Under the pieces are notes generated by a model. The model worked only from the letters and a program-made list of their open reading frames with translations. It was not told where the DNA came from and searched no databases. A program made the translations under genes and the position numbers. Of a stretch of DNA of 64,000 nucleotides, positions 20,220 through 34,440 are shown in pieces (the first letter of the stretch is position 1; each line of letters opens with the position of its first letter). The DNA is from Opitutales bacterium (GTDB taxonomy: Bacteria; Verrucomicrobiota; Verrucomicrobiia; Opitutales; Opitutaceae): assembly GCA_018700525.1 (NCBI GenBank), contig JABITN010000045.1:1-64000 (forward strand), in the 5' to 3' direction.

Positions 20220-20665
20220 GCTCCGGAGCCTATAAGCCGGATTTTGTGGTCCGCCGAAACGGACCCACGTTCATTTATCTGTTCCGCAACTGGAAAACCA
20301 ATTGCGAAACCCTTCCGAAGAAGGCGCGACATACCCGGGACATGTAAGACGGGTCGCCCTGTCCCCTATTTTGTCTTGCGTCGGAATGGGCTTGCCATGC
20401 CCGCCCGATTACTCGGAACGGCGGTGGGCTCTTACTCCACCTTTTCACCCTTACCCCTAATCAAACCAAATCCCGAAATTCAGGATCCGAGATCAATTAC
20501 GGGCGGTATATTCTCTGCGGCGCTATCCGTCGACTTACCTTGAAGCAAATCTCCCCCGTTTTCACGAGGAATCCTACCCTATGACGTCCGGACTTTCCTC
20601 TCCACTGGCCATAAACTGAACTAAATCAATAAAGAACGGCAGAGCGAACGTGCAGCTCCGAAGCT
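20220..20665 (-). ncRNA. rnpB: RNase P RNA (bacterial class A)
   Basis: Minus strand GAGGAAAGTCCGGACG, CAGAGAATATACCGCC, GGTAAGGGTGAAAAGGTGGAGTAAGAGCCCACC, AGATAAATGAACGT, 3' end ATCCGGCTTATAGGCTCCGGAGCT; 11-bp P1 pairs AGCTTCGGAGC with GCTCCGGAGCT. Confidence 0.97.
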
Positions 20666-21404
20666 AGGCATCCCAATAAAGGATGCGCCCGCAACTATCG
20701 CAAGTCGTTATTTCAATCCCTTTTCGCACTTCGACGTCCACGGCCGCAGAAACCTTCATGTGGCACGCCTGACACGTGCCATTCTTCTGGGCGACAATGA
20801 TCGGAAACTTAAGCCCACGCGATACTCTGCGGTAGATCGACATCGACTGTTTATCCATTTCCGCTTGGACCGAAGCCAGGGCCTCTTTCGCTCCATCGAT
20901 CTCCCCTTTTAAATTCACTTCCTTCTCGTCAAGACGAACCAGAGCTCGATTTTCCATTTCAATCCGCTCGCTAACATCAGCCGTCTCCTTCACGAGGGCC
21001 TTCCGAGCGTCGTCTAGCTCATAAAGCAACTCGATTTCCTTTTCCTCGAGATCCGAAACCTTCCCCTGCCCCCTCTCGATCTCATGAGTCAATGCTTGGT
21101 ACTCCTCGTTTTTCTTAACCAGCAACTGCTGACTCCTATACTTTAAAATCTGTTCCTCAATTTCCGCCATTTCGGTTTCAAGTGCCTTTCCATGAACTTC
21201 GACCCCCCGAACCTTCTGCTTGCCCGCTTCGATTTGAGCTTCCAAATCCTCGATTTTCTTGCGAGTCGCCGCCCGCTCCAACGGCAATTCTACAAGCTCG
21301 CGCTCGATCCGTTGCAAATTCATATCGCGATCCTGAAGGATCAGTAGGCTAGTAGTGCATTCGGCTGGCATATAAGTCTCCAATTGCATGACGCTTGTGC
21401 CCAA
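20664..21404 (-). CDS. CT398-like coiled-coil + C4 zinc-ribbon (DUF164) protein
   Basis: Long coiled coil and CQACHMKVSA...TTCDSCGRILYW C-terminus. Confidence 0.9.
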   Translation of the reverse strand: MGTSVMQLETYMPAECTTSLLILQDRDMNLQRIERELVELPLERAATRKKIEDLEAQIEAGKQKVRGVEVHGKALETEMAEIEEQILKYRSQQLLVKKNEEYQALTHEIERGQGKVSDLEEKEIELLYELDDARKALVKETADVSERIEMENRALVRLDEKEVNLKGEIDGAKEALASVQAEMDKQSMSIYRRVSRGLKFPIIVAQKNGTCQACHMKVSAAVDVEVRKGIEITTCDSCGRILYWDA

Positions 21405-21468
21405 TCGTCAATCCCCCAAATGCCCTGCGAGCAAAAAGGAACGCTACCCATAAGAACGGCGGAGACAA

Positions 21469-21882
21469 TCAGATGTAATACATCTCTTCCGCCGGTCGAT
21501 TCGCCAAATCCCGCAAAGTCACCGCCTTCGCGCTTTGCCCAAAGCTTTCCTGCAACCGATTCCACGCATCAGCCACCGCATCCCCTGAAGCGCCCGAGGA
21601 TCTGGATACGCTTGAAAACAACCCGCCCTCGACCAAGCCAATCACATCGTGAAGCGAAATTTCCTCCGGAGCCTTCGCCAACAAATACCCCCCCTGCTTT
21701 CCACGGCGACTCTCAACCAGTCCGCCATTGCGAAGCTCTCCCAAAATCTGAGCCAAATACTTAGCAGGTGTCTCTTCCACGCTCGCCAATTCGTCGATGC
21801 AAGACACTTGGCCACTCTCGTAACGCTTTGCAAGTTGAGCTAAGACGCGGCAGGCATAATCCAGTTTGACGGTAAGTTTCAT
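21469..21882 (-). CDS. Rrf2-family transcriptional regulator
   Basis: MKLTVKLDYACRVLAQLAKRYESGQVSCIDELASVEETPAKYLAQILGELRNGGLVESRRGKQGGYLLA. Confidence 0.93.
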   Translation of the reverse strand: MKLTVKLDYACRVLAQLAKRYESGQVSCIDELASVEETPAKYLAQILGELRNGGLVESRRGKQGGYLLAKAPEEISLHDVIGLVEGGLFSSVSRSSGASGDAVADAWNRLQESFGQSAKAVTLRDLANRPAEEMYYI

Positions 21883-22041
21883 ATCGCAGACCTAAATTGA
21901 CGGCCCAGGCTCTAGCTATCCAGCCCAAAACCATAAAACGCTTTCATCCAAGCTCCGATTACAACCTAAAAAGCCTCAATTTATCCCTAATCCCACAGAT
22001 ACCCGAAAAAGGACCTTGCGCGAAGGGGAAGAGACGATTGA

Positions 22042-24645
<2,604 letters not shown>

Positions 24646-24691
24646 TTTCCCACAGTTCCCAAAGCAAAACGTAATCAATTTCTAGATACGC

Positions 24692-27154
24692 ATGGATCAA
24701 TCCACCGAACGCATCACGTCAACCAACATCACCGACATCATGTCTACGGCCTACATCGATTACTCGATGTCGGTCATCGTTAGTCGCGCTCTGCCAGACG
24801 CGCGCGACGGGCTAAAACCGGTTCAACGACGCATTCTCTACGCAATGTTTCGAGAAGGCTTGCTCCACAACCGGCCCTTCGACAAATGCGCTGGCGTCGT
24901 CGGCGAAGTGCTCAAAAACTACCACCCACACGGTGACTCCTCAGTATACGACACCCTCGTCCGAATGGCCCAAAAATGGGTCATGCGCTACCCGCTAATC
25001 GATCCGCAAGGCAACTTCGGTTCCGTCGACGGCGACTCGCCCGCAGCCTATCGTTACACCGAAGCGCGCCTGACGAATATAGCTGAAGACCTCCTGCGCT
25101 ACCTCGACGAAGATACCGTCAATTTCGTAGCCAACTACAAGGAAAGCACAACCGAACCTGACGTGCTTCCTGCCGCTTTGCCAAATCTTTTGATGAACGG
25201 CTCCACGGGAATTGCTGTCGGTATGGCGACGAATATCCCGCCGCACAATCTCGACGAGCTCATCGACGGTATTTGTGCCCAAATTGACAATCCTAACATC
25301 GAGATAGACGAACTAGCCACTCACATTCAAGGTCCCGACTTCCCGACCGGCGGTCAAATTGTAGGACGCAAAGGCATCGAAGAATACCTGCGCACCGGTC
25401 GCGGCATCGTTCGCATGCGCGGCATCATGACCAAGGAAGAAATGGATAACGACAGGGACCGTCTCGTTATAACCAAAATTCCTTACAATGTAAATCGCGC
25501 TACGCTCGTCACCAAAATCGCCGAACTCGTATCCAACAAAGACATCGAAGGTATCAGCGACTTGCGCGACGAATCAGATGAAAACACTCGCATTGTCATC
25601 GAACTAAAACGCGGGGAATTCCCGGAAGTGATTATGTCCAAGCTGTTCAAGAAAACAGCCTTGGAAAGTAGCTTCGGCGTCAACCTGCTTGCCCTCGACA
25701 ACCGTCGTCCGAAGCAGATGAACATCAAGGAGCTGATCAATTGCTACGTAGATCATCGCCGCGATGTCGTCTACCGGCGCACCGCCTTCCGCCTCAAAAA
25801 AGCCGAAGACCGTGCCCATATCCTCGAAGGCTACAAAATCGCGCTCGATAACCTCGACGACTTCATCAAGATCATTCGTGGGTCGGCCAATCGCGACGAA
25901 GCGAAAATACGCCTCCAAGAAAAGTATCCGCTTTCCGACAGGCAAGTAGCCGCCATTCTCGACCTACGTCTCTACCAGCTTACCGGTATGGAGCGCGGTA
26001 AGATTGAGGACGAATACGCGGAACTCATGAAGGTGATCGAAGAACTCCGATCCATCCTGGATAGTGAACAAAAGCTCCTTCTCATAATAAAAACCGAGCT
26101 GCTCGAACTAAAAGAAAAATACAGCTCGCCGAGACTCTGCGAGATCGTCCCTTACGAAGGCGACATCTCAAAGGCGGACATGACGCCACGCGAAGGCTGC
26201 TTCATCACAGTTTCCCACAAGGGATTCATCAAGCGCACCAGCGATAGCGAATACCGCACCCAAAAACGCGGCGGCAAGGGCGTCCAGGGAGGCAACACCT
26301 ACGAAGAAGACTTCATCGAACACATCTTCACGGCCAACACCCATGACTACATTTTCTTCGTCATGAACAACGGCCGCGTCTATGTAGAGAAGGTATACGA
26401 GATCCCCGAAGGATCTCGTACATCGAAAGGACGCTCTATTGCCCGTGTTTTCCAACTTCAGGAAGGCGAGAAAATCGCCGCCATGATCTGCTTAACGGAA
26501 ATCGTAGATACCTTGCACTTGGTAATGTGTACGAAAAACGGCGTCACAAAAAAAACTAACCTCATCGACTATAAGAACTTCCGTAAAGGCGGCATTATAG
26601 GCATCAATATCGACGAGGGCGACGATCTCATATCAGCCAAGCTAACAAGCGGCGAAGACGACCTTGTCGTCGTCACGCTCAAAGGCAAAGCTATCCGCTT
26701 CCCGGAAACCGATCTTCGTGATCAAGGCCGAGCCACTCGCGGAGTTCGCGGCGTCAAGCTCGCCGAAGGTGACGAAGTCAAGGCAATGGAAGTGGTCGAT
26801 CCCGAAGGAGCGCTTCTCATCTGTGGACTCAACGGACAAGGCAAGCGTACTAAATTCGACGAGTATCCTACCCAAAAGCGCGGCGGTAGCGGCGTAATTG
26901 CTGCTCGCACTTCAGGCGTCTCCGGGGCTCTAACCGTATTCGAGACGGACGAAATGATGATGCTCACCAAACTTGGCCAAGCCGTTCGCACAAAGATCTC
27001 GGACATCAATATCATCGGGCGGGCGACTAAAGGTGTGCGTTGCATCAACCTAGCGAAAAAAGATCAGCTTCTCGGCGTTGCTCGCATCGTAGAAATCGAT
27101 GAGGACAACAACGCGGAAGACGGTGAAACAGCCGTGCCTGAAGGCGAATCATAG
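24692..27154 (+). CDS. gyrA: DNA gyrase subunit A
   Basis: YIDYSMSVIVSRALPDARDGLKPVQRRILYAM; QKRGGKGVQG GyrA box. Confidence 0.97.
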   Translation: MDQSTERITSTNITDIMSTAYIDYSMSVIVSRALPDARDGLKPVQRRILYAMFREGLLHNRPFDKCAGVVGEVLKNYHPHGDSSVYDTLVRMAQKWVMRYPLIDPQGNFGSVDGDSPAAYRYTEARLTNIAEDLLRYLDEDTVNFVANYKESTTEPDVLPAALPNLLMNGSTGIAVGMATNIPPHNLDELIDGICAQIDNPNIEIDELATHIQGPDFPTGGQIVGRKGIEEYLRTGRGIVRMRGIMTKEEMDNDRDRLVITKIPYNVNRATLVTKIAELVSNKDIEGISDLRDESDENTRIVIELKRGEFPEVIMSKLFKKTALESSFGVNLLALDNRRPKQMNIKELINCYVDHRRDVVYRRTAFRLKKAEDRAHILEGYKIALDNLDDFIKIIRGSANRDEAKIRLQEKYPLSDRQVAAILDLRLYQLTGMERGKIEDEYAELMKVIEELRSILDSEQKLLLIIKTELLELKEKYSSPRLCEIVPYEGDISKADMTPREGCFITVSHKGFIKRTSDSEYRTQKRGGKGVQGGNTYEEDFIEHIFTANTHDYIFFVMNNGRVYVEKVYEIPEGSRTSKGRSIARVFQLQEGEKIAAMICLTEIVDTLHLVMCTKNGVTKKTNLIDYKNFRKGGIIGINIDEGDDLISAKLTSGEDDLVVVTLKGKAIRFPETDLRDQGRATRGVRGVKLAEGDEVKAMEVVDPEGALLICGLNGQGKRTKFDEYPTQKRGGSGVIAARTSGVSGALTVFETDEMMMLTKLGQAVRTKISDINIIGRATKGVRCINLAKKDQLLGVARIVEIDEDNNAEDGETAVPEGES

Positions 27155-27505
27155 ACCCAAACATCAGCTTTCGCCCTGGTGAACATCCTCCATCGCGGTT
27201 CAACGGATTTATCAAAATCTTTAGCAAGTAAGGCGCATTGGAGAGATTTAAGGCTTTTTTACATAGAATATCGCTCCGTTAGGTCGAGAATCAGGTTTTA
27301 TTCTTGATCTCTTGCGCTTCCTTCAACTATCTGTCCATCAAATTGCAGTCTCTAATTCTAACCTATTGTAGGGTCGTTTCTACGATCGGGTGAAACCCGG
27401 CCAAAACCACAAATTAATTCTTCCATTTTTCTCTGAATAGTATCGTCGTTTTGATACTTTCAAAATTCTAGAATTTCGTCACAAACACTCACTCAAACTA
27501 TAAAA

Positions 27506-28501
27506 ATGAACAAACTACTCAAAACCACACTCGCGGTATTGCTTCTAGCAACTACCGCTCTTCAAGCTCAAATCGAAATCAACGATAACATCTCCGTTAC
27601 CGGTTTTGTCGATATGTCCGTTTCCAAAACTGATTCCGAAATGACGAGAAGCACTTCGAATAGTGCAGCAGTTAATAACGCTGCAGATGCAGATGGATCT
27701 TCCGGCAATCTGGATCAAGCTGAAATCGACTTCATCCTTAACTTCGACAAAATCAGCGGTCAAGTCGATCTAAACTATCTCGGTGCCAACGATGGCGAAG
27801 GAAAAATCGGTGAATTCGATCTCGAGCAAGCATTCATTCGCTACGATCTCGGGGACGGAGGAGACGTTGAAGCTGGTAAATTCCTTAGCTACATGGGATT
27901 TGAAACATTCGAGCCCACTGGCCTTTACCAGTACTCCTATGCCTACGATATCAGGAACGCTATTCCAGGCCACCACAGCGGTGTACGCTACAACTACAAC
28001 GACGACTTCCTCAGCCTCGGCTTGAGTCTTCTCGACTCCGTCTACCGTCCAGATGGAGGCATCCAAGACAGCGGACATGGTGTTGAAGCGAAAATAGCGA
28101 TCAAACCAATCGAAGGCCTGACCATTTTCCTCGGCTTCGCTCAGGATTCGCAAGATGGAGCTGCTGAAGATTCTGACCTCATCAACTTCTGGACTTCATA
28201 CGAAACCGGCAACATCACTTGGGCATTAGAGCTCAATGAATACGATTTCGGCGCAATGAATTCTGGTAGCCAATTTTTGGTTATGGCCAATCTCGGCCTA
28301 ACAGACAGAACAGGTCTTACTTTCCGCGTCAGCGAAGACGCGCAAGACTTCAAGGGGGGCGATACCGCTACTAAGTTCACGGTCAGCCCGAACTTCTCGG
28401 TTAACGACAACCTTGGCTTTCTCTTCGAACTCAGCCAAACGGACTACGGATCGGAAGGTACCGTAACTTCTGCTGCTTTCGAAACGATCTTCACGTTCTA
28501 A
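27506..28501 (+). CDS. Outer-membrane beta-barrel porin-like protein
   Basis: Signal peptide, amphipathic strands, C-terminal F (AAFETIFTF). Confidence 0.7.
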   Translation: MNKLLKTTLAVLLLATTALQAQIEINDNISVTGFVDMSVSKTDSEMTRSTSNSAAVNNAADADGSSGNLDQAEIDFILNFDKISGQVDLNYLGANDGEGKIGEFDLEQAFIRYDLGDGGDVEAGKFLSYMGFETFEPTGLYQYSYAYDIRNAIPGHHSGVRYNYNDDFLSLGLSLLDSVYRPDGGIQDSGHGVEAKIAIKPIEGLTIFLGFAQDSQDGAAEDSDLINFWTSYETGNITWALELNEYDFGAMNSGSQFLVMANLGLTDRTGLTFRVSEDAQDFKGGDTATKFTVSPNFSVNDNLGFLFELSQTDYGSEGTVTSAAFETIFTF

Positions 28502-28547
28502 TCCATTCGGATTGTCAACATAGGGTATTTCAAGAAAACATTTCAAC

Positions 28548-28578
28548 GCCTCTCTCGCTTAAGCGAGGGAGGCTTTTT
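28548..28578 (+). terminator. Intrinsic terminator after porin gene
   Basis: GCCTCTCTCGCTT-AAGCGAGGGAGGC followed by TTTTT. Confidence 0.9.
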
Positions 28579-28611
28579 CTTTGCCTAGACGCATTCTCGA
28601 CTTTGCCGCCT

Positions 28612-29373
28612 CTAAACCGTCAAATAGCGGGCGATCAAATCATTATCTAACTGATCGATCTCTCCTTTCCGCACGACCGATCCTCGTTCCAATATGTAGA
28701 AGCGGTCGCTCGCATTCCTGGCGAAATCAAGGTACTGCTCTACAAGAATAACGCTCATGTTGCCCTTCTTCTTTATCGCGTAGATCGCATCTTCAATTTG
28801 ATCGATAATCGAAGGCTGAATTCCTTCGGTGGGTTCATCCAAGATTAAAAGCTTCGGCTTCAAAAGAAGCGCCCTACCAATTGCAAGCTGCTGCTGCTGC
28901 CCCCCGCTAAGCACTCCTCCCTTTCGTTTGAGCATTTCTTTCAAGACTGGAAACAGCTCGTAAACTTCATTCAGCCGCGCCTCCGCCTCCTCGCGGGCAA
29001 CTCCCGATACGCGCAAGCTCACATTAAGATTTTCCCAAACGCTTAGCCCAGGAAAAATATCCCGACCTTGGGGCACGTATCCAATTCCCAAACGCGCTCG
29101 CCGATCAGGCGCTAACGAATCCACTAAGCGACCATTGAAAGTCATAGATCCGCCGCTCGCCGAGACCAGCCCCATAATCGAATTCAGCAGAGTCGTCTTT
29201 CCAACTCCATTGCGACCCAACAACGCTACCACCTGATTCCGTGGCACCGCCATGCTGACGTTTTTCAATATAAGCGATGCATCGTAACCCGCCGAAAATT
29301 CGTCGATACTAAGAAGGATCTCATCATCCGAAAGCTTTTTCGCCTTCCCTTCATAATCCGTCATCGTATTCAT
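28612..29373 (-). CDS. urtE: Urea ABC transporter ATP-binding protein UrtE
   Basis: LivF-like ABC ATPase: GRNGVGKTTLLNSIMG, LSGGQQQQLAIGRALLLKPKLLILDEPTEGIQPSI; operon position. Confidence 0.9.
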   Translation of the reverse strand: MNTMTDYEGKAKKLSDDEILLSIDEFSAGYDASLILKNVSMAVPRNQVVALLGRNGVGKTTLLNSIMGLVSASGGSMTFNGRLVDSLAPDRRARLGIGYVPQGRDIFPGLSVWENLNVSLRVSGVAREEAEARLNEVYELFPVLKEMLKRKGGVLSGGQQQQLAIGRALLLKPKLLILDEPTEGIQPSIIDQIEDAIYAIKKKGNMSVILVEQYLDFARNASDRFYILERGSVVRKGEIDQLDNDLIARYLTV

Positions 29374-29386
29374 ATTTCTGCAGAAC

Positions 29387-30178
29387 TCAATGCTTGCGGG
29401 CCTGACGTCCCAAATAAACTTCAACGACTTTTTCATCACTTCTTACAGTATCGAAATCGCCCTCTTTAAGAACCGAACCTTGATGTAAAACCGTAACACG
29501 ACTCGCAATCTGCCGCACGAATTCCATATCATGTTCGATAACGATCAAGCTATGCTTGCCAGCTAAACCAAGTAACAGCTCGCCTGTACGATCCGTTTCC
29601 TCGTCGCTCATCCCTGCTGCCGGTTCATCGACCAGCATGATCTTAGGATCCTGAGCTAAGAGCATTCCGATCTCTAGCCACTGTTTCTGTCCATGCGAAA
29701 GAGCGCCGGCCAGCGTGCCCTTAACGTCTTGAAGTCGAATCGCCTTCATCACTTCGAATATCTTTTCGCGATCCCGCTTTTGTTCCTTAAAGCGCAAGGA
29801 TGCCCAAATCCCTCGGTTATTATTTAGAGACAACAGAAGGTTATCGTATACCGAATGCGAAGCATAGACCGTCGGATTTTGAAATTTCCTCCCAATGCCA
29901 AGCTGACTCACCTGGTGCTCCCGGACCCTCCTTAAATCGACATCATGCCCTTCCTCAAGATGGAGCGTTATCTGCCCTTCATCTGGTCGCGTACGCGCCG
30001 TGATCAAATCCATGAACGTACTCTTACCAGCCCCGTTCGGCCCGATAACTGTTCTTAGTTCACCTTCTTCTAAGTAAAAGCTCAAATCGTTTATCGCCTT
30101 GAATCCGTCAAACGACTTGGAAACTCCATCGACAGAGAGAATCAACGGCGTGCTCTTGTGTATCAAAGATAGTACCAT
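29387..30178 (-). CDS. urtD: Urea ABC transporter ATP-binding protein UrtD
   Basis: LivG-like ABC ATPase: GPNGAGKSTFMDLITARTRPDEG, LSHGQKQWLEIGMLLAQDPKIMLVDEPAAGM. Confidence 0.92.
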   Translation of the reverse strand: MVLSLIHKSTPLILSVDGVSKSFDGFKAINDLSFYLEEGELRTVIGPNGAGKSTFMDLITARTRPDEGQITLHLEEGHDVDLRRVREHQVSQLGIGRKFQNPTVYASHSVYDNLLLSLNNNRGIWASLRFKEQKRDREKIFEVMKAIRLQDVKGTLAGALSHGQKQWLEIGMLLAQDPKIMLVDEPAAGMSDEETDRTGELLLGLAGKHSLIVIEHDMEFVRQIASRVTVLHQGSVLKEGDFDTVRSDEKVVEVYLGRQARKH

Positions 30179-30183
30179 TTTCT

Positions 30184-31338
30184 TTAGGGTGCAGTTACAG
30201 TTTTCCTTGTATTGGCCCGACGTTCTTTACCTCGAATTCGATTGATCCAAGGTGCCAATTGCTTCGGAAGCCCTACCAGGCCATTCGGCATGAACAAAAC
30301 TACTAGAATGAAAATCGCTCCTAGAATAATCAACCAACTGTCCGGAAACGCTCGTGTCGCGTAACTCTTAAGCATACTCACCACAATTGCTCCAAGTATA
30401 GGCCCGAACTTAGTGCCTCTTCCCCCCAGAGCGACCCATACAACAACATCTAAAGATTTCGCCGCAGTCATTTCGCCAGGATTAATAATGCCCACCTGAG
30501 GAACATAGAAAGCCCCCGCGATTCCAGCGATCACTCCCGAAAGAACAAAGATAAACAATTTGTAAGTAGTTGTCGAATACCCCGAGAAACGGACTCGATT
30601 CTCGCTGTCTCGAATCGCTTGCTGCACCTTGCCGAATTTTGTCTTCAGCATTATCGAAATCAGTGCATATACAATTAGCATGAAAGCCGTGCTGCCGATA
30701 AACAACCAGCGCGTTGTCGAAGCGTCATTGATATTCGCGCCTAGAATTTTTTTGAAATCGGTGAAGCCGTTATTCCCCCCGAACGTGAAATCAACCCATA
30801 GCAACGTGAACTTATTTTGGAAAAACAGAAGGCAAACCGCATATGTCAATGCTTGCGTCAAAATCGAAAAATAGACACCCTTAATTCGCGATTGAAAAGC
30901 TAAGAATCCGAAAACAAACGCAACCAGGCCGGGCACCGCCATTACTGCTAGCATCGTGAAAACAGGATTCTTGAACGGCTTCCAGTAACCCGGCAGTTCG
31001 CTATAGCCGAGAAAATCCATAAAATCGGGAAGGGCCGTATTGTAGACCGGATCCACGCCGACCTGTAACATGAGATACATCCCGAACGCGTATCCTCCCA
31101 ACGCGAAAAACAAACTCTGACAAAGGCAGAGCAAGCCCGTATACCCCCAAAGTAAATTCAAACTCATCGCCAGCACTGCGTAAGTAATATACTTGCCCCA
31201 CAACGACAACTGATACCCTGCAACGTGGAAAATACTATCTTCAGGAACTATCGTATTCGAAAGCGGCAATAGCCCCATGAGAATGAAGCCAGCCAAGACA
31301 AACCCGCTCAGCTCCTTTTTTGTATCGAAAATATTCAT
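30184..31338 (-). CDS. urtC: Urea ABC transporter permease UrtC
   Basis: LivM-like permease: [30 protein letters not shown]. Confidence 0.92.
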   Translation of the reverse strand: MNIFDTKKELSGFVLAGFILMGLLPLSNTIVPEDSIFHVAGYQLSLWGKYITYAVLAMSLNLLWGYTGLLCLCQSLFFALGGYAFGMYLMLQVGVDPVYNTALPDFMDFLGYSELPGYWKPFKNPVFTMLAVMAVPGLVAFVFGFLAFQSRIKGVYFSILTQALTYAVCLLFFQNKFTLLWVDFTFGGNNGFTDFKKILGANINDASTTRWLFIGSTAFMLIVYALISIMLKTKFGKVQQAIRDSENRVRFSGYSTTTYKLFIFVLSGVIAGIAGAFYVPQVGIINPGEMTAAKSLDVVVWVALGGRGTKFGPILGAIVVSMLKSYATRAFPDSWLIILGAIFILVVLFMPNGLVGLPKQLAPWINRIRGKERRANTRKTVTAP

Positions 31339-31354
31339 ATCGGATACTCTCGCT

Positions 31355-32986
31355 TTAGTCGTCCAAACTTCGCGACTTCGTTGGAAATAAACCCCCGGGT
31401 TTCCATTGCAAAAACAAGATAATCGCGAACAACACGACGATCTTTCCCATAACCGGCCCTAACAAGGGCTGCAAAAATTGATCTGTCACCCCAATCCCTA
31501 GCGCCGAAATTCCCGCTCCGATCAAATTCCCAAGCCCGCCAGCCACCACGACCATGAAGCTATCCACAATGTACGTCTGCCCCATCGAGGGCCCAACATT
31601 GCTAACCAGAGAAAGCGTCGCTCCGGCGAGACTCGCCAGACCGCAACCAAAAGCAAACGTGAGCGAATTCACCCGAGCAACCGGAATCCCAAGACTCGAC
31701 GCCATGTTCCGATTTTGCATCACTGCGCGAATATACAGCCCGAGGTTCGTTTTCGAAAGTAGCAGCCAAGTGATCAAGATCACGAACCCCGCGAACACGA
31801 CGATGAAGAGCCTCGTATCGCTCATCGAAACCAATCCAAACGTGGAAGTCCCATTCAATACGCTAGGCGTTTCGACGGAAACGTTCGCCGCGCCGAAAAC
31901 GAGTCGAAACGTCTGGCGCATCACCATCGACAACCCCCAAGTCGCTAAAAGCGATTCTAACGGACGACGATAGAGAAAACGAATAAAGCCTTTTTCAAAA
32001 ACAAGACCGATAACTGCGGCAACCAAAAAACTGATCGGCAAAGATACCCAAAAAAACCACTGGAACACACTCGATTGGATACCGAAAGTACTCTCAAATA
32101 CATTTTGAACCACATAGCATGTGTATCCACCAATCGCGATAAACTCACCATGAGCCATGTTGATAATCCCCATCAACCCAAAGGTTATCGCCAGACCGAA
32201 GGCGACGATCAACAGTACCGAACCAGTGCTAAGCCCACGAAAGAAACTACCCACATTTTCAACGATACTTTGCCGTTTTTGAATTTTCAGAACCGAATTG
32301 CGAGCAGCCGCGAAGAGCTTCGGGTCGCCATCTATTTCATTTTTGTTACGTATTTTTATCACTAAATCTCGACCTTTCAAAGAAGCCAGCTCTCCAAGCC
32401 GAACCACGGCACCCAGCCGCTCCTCTGGCTTCTCCGCATTCTTCAAAAGACTAATCATAATGGCTTCCTCAAATGCTCGCTTCGCCTTCTCGTTCGTTTC
32501 CCGTTCGAAGCGAGCACGTAGAGATGGTAGATAGTCCTTGTTCTGGCCCTGCCCAAGCTTAAGCGCCGCATTGATTCGCGTATCCAAATCTGGAGATGCC
32601 AAATCAATCGTGTCCGTTATTCGCGACAAGTCCTTACGCAAGCTTCGCGAAGCGCGGCTCTTCTTAAGATATTTCTCCCGACCCTCTGGTACATCCAGGG
32701 CTTCCCCCGACGTAAGCAATTCGAATTGTTCGGATACGCGATGGAGAATCACCTTCGCGGCGTTCTCGAGCTCGTATTCGTAGATCTCGCCTACGCGCCA
32801 AGCGTCAACGAATACTTTGATGAACGGATCCCCGGTTTCTACTAGGTCGTTCAAATGATCATCCACCGAGTCTACTCGACCCAAAGCAAGCTCTTCTAGC
32901 ATCTTTCGAGAACTCGAATCGCCATCGGAATAAACTAATGGGACTAACAGGAAATGAAGACAAATAAGGAGGGTTTTCTTCATCGG
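31355..32986 (-). CDS. urtB: Urea ABC transporter permease UrtB with N-terminal alpha-helical domain
   Basis: LivH-like C-terminal permease ([23 protein letters not shown]), long N-terminal extension typical of UrtB. Confidence 0.92.
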   Translation of the reverse strand, partial: PMKKTLLICLHFLLVPLVYSDGDSSSRKMLEELALGRVDSVDDHLNDLVETGDPFIKVFVDAWRVGEIYEYELENAAKVILHRVSEQFELLTSGEALDVPEGREKYLKKSRASRSLRKDLSRITDTIDLASPDLDTRINAALKLGQGQNKDYLPSLRARFERETNEKAKRAFEEAIMISLLKNAEKPEERLGAVVRLGELASLKGRDLVIKIRNKNEIDGDPKLFAAARNSVLKIQKRQSIVENVGSFFRGLSTGSVLLIVAFGLAITFGLMGIINMAHGEFIAIGGYTCYVVQNVFESTFGIQSSVFQWFFWVSLPISFLVAAVIGLVFEKGFIRFLYRRPLESLLATWGLSMVMRQTFRLVFGAANVSVETPSVLNGTSTFGLVSMSDTRLFIVVFAGFVILITWLLLSKTNLGLYIRAVMQNRNMASSLGIPVARVNSLTFAFGCGLASLAGATLSLVSNVGPSMGQTYIVDSFMVVVAGGLGNLIGAGISALGIGVTDQFLQPLLGPVMGKIVVLFAIILFLQWKPGGLFPTKSRSLDD

Positions 32987-33067
32987 GAGCAGGCACCGAA
33001 GCACATAAAACTGGAAAAGGAGGCCTGGCGGAAAATTCCGCCAAGCCTTCGCCGGAAATTATTCGAA

Positions 33068-34339
33068 TTACTTGAAGGTTCCTTTCAGGAATGGCTCTCC
33101 GTAAACGTCGTCAAAGGACTCGAGGATATCAAACTGACCATCTTCAAGTATCTCTCCTATGAATACATTTTTCGTCAAGTGATGGTTCTTCTGAGTTGTA
33201 ACCGTTCCGCCAGGACCATCAAAGGAAATACCCGACTCGAGTGCCTTGATCACGGCTTCAACCTCAAAAGTGCCGGCCTTTTCAACGGCCTTTTTCCAAA
33301 GGTAAACGCCGTTATATGAAAGTACCATTGGCGAGCAAGTAACTCGATCGCTCTTCTGTACGCCCGAAGCTTTTGTTTTAATCAACCACTTCTCCCAATT
33401 CTTGATGAATTTCTTATTCGCAGGCGTATCCAAGGACATGAAGTATGTCCAGCACCCAAGATGTCCGACCAAGTCTTTCGTCGGTAAAGCCCGAAACTCA
33501 TCCTCAGACAAACTGTAGGAAACAATCGGGCAATCGTCAGCAGTCAGGCCAGACGCTGCGATTTCCTTAAAAAAAGAAACGTTGGAATCACCATTAACCG
33601 TATTCAAAACGGCTGCATCTCCACTCGCTGCGAAGTCTTTGATTTCGGAAACGATCTGCTGATAGTCGGAATGGCTGAACGGCGTGTACTTTCCTGCCGA
33701 AATCACTTCGCCTTTCGCGTCCTTTCGGAGACCACCACCTATGTTTTCGATAGGTATGCCCTTCGAGAGCAAATATTCAAGCAGTACCAAATTGGTTGTT
33801 TGAGGATAAACGTAATCCGTTCCAATCAAGTAAAACTTCTTGATACCTTCCTCTAGCAAGAAGTCAACCGCGGGAATCGCTTGCTGACCGACAGCTTCCG
33901 CCGTGTAGAATATATTTGGAGACAATTCTTCCCCTTCGTACTGTACTGGATAGAAAAGCAAACCATTGTACTTTTCGTAAACCGGTAAAACCGATTTCCG
34001 GCTCACCGAAGTCCAGCAACCAAATGTCGCAGCAACTTTGTCTTTAGCCAAAAGCTGCTCCGCCTTTTCAGCGAAAAGCGGCCAATCGGAGGCGCCGTCA
34101 ACGACGACCGGCTCAATTCTCTTGCCCAGTACGCCACCGTTCGCGTTAATTTCGTCAAAAGTGAAAAGCAGAATATCTCTCAAGGAGGTTTCGCTAATCG
34201 CCATCGTGCCGCTCAGCGAGTGCAATACGCCAACTTTTACGGTTCCATCAGTTTCTTCAGCATAGGAGACATTCGCCGCCAATGCTAAAAGCGCTAGGCT
34301 CGCAGCCAATCTTTTAAAAGGACTCATAGTGTTGTTCAT
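33068..34339 (-). CDS. urtA: Urea ABC transporter substrate-binding protein UrtA
   Basis: [64 protein letters not shown]. Confidence 0.95.
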   Translation of the reverse strand: MNNTMSPFKRLAASLALLALAANVSYAEETDGTVKVGVLHSLSGTMAISETSLRDILLFTFDEINANGGVLGKRIEPVVVDGASDWPLFAEKAEQLLAKDKVAATFGCWTSVSRKSVLPVYEKYNGLLFYPVQYEGEELSPNIFYTAEAVGQQAIPAVDFLLEEGIKKFYLIGTDYVYPQTTNLVLLEYLLSKGIPIENIGGGLRKDAKGEVISAGKYTPFSHSDYQQIVSEIKDFAASGDAAVLNTVNGDSNVSFFKEIAASGLTADDCPIVSYSLSEDEFRALPTKDLVGHLGCWTYFMSLDTPANKKFIKNWEKWLIKTKASGVQKSDRVTCSPMVLSYNGVYLWKKAVEKAGTFEVEAVIKALESGISFDGPGGTVTTQKNHHLTKNVFIGEILEDGQFDILESFDDVYGEPFLKGTFK

Positions 34340-34425
34340 TTAGTGTTTTCAATTTATTCAGCTGAACTTCATTAGTGACGCTTCGTTTAAACATCTCTCA
34401 ATCAGCCATGATCGATTTCCTTTTA

Positions 34426-34440
34426 GCAACCGTTGGGCCA
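34426..34440 (-). promoter_or_regulatory. Candidate sigma-54 promoter for urtABCDE
   Basis: Minus strand TGGCCCAACGGTTGC; GG-N10-GC spacing, near TGGCAC-N5-TTGC consensus. Confidence 0.55.

Noticed and set aside
20145-20543. 132-aa plus-strand ORF
   Set aside because: Lies antisense to RNase P RNA; composition follows rnpB conserved elements rather than a protein.
31355-33004. Long N-terminal extension on a permease as a novel fusion
   Set aside because: Such an N-terminal helical domain is typical for UrtB, so not unusual.
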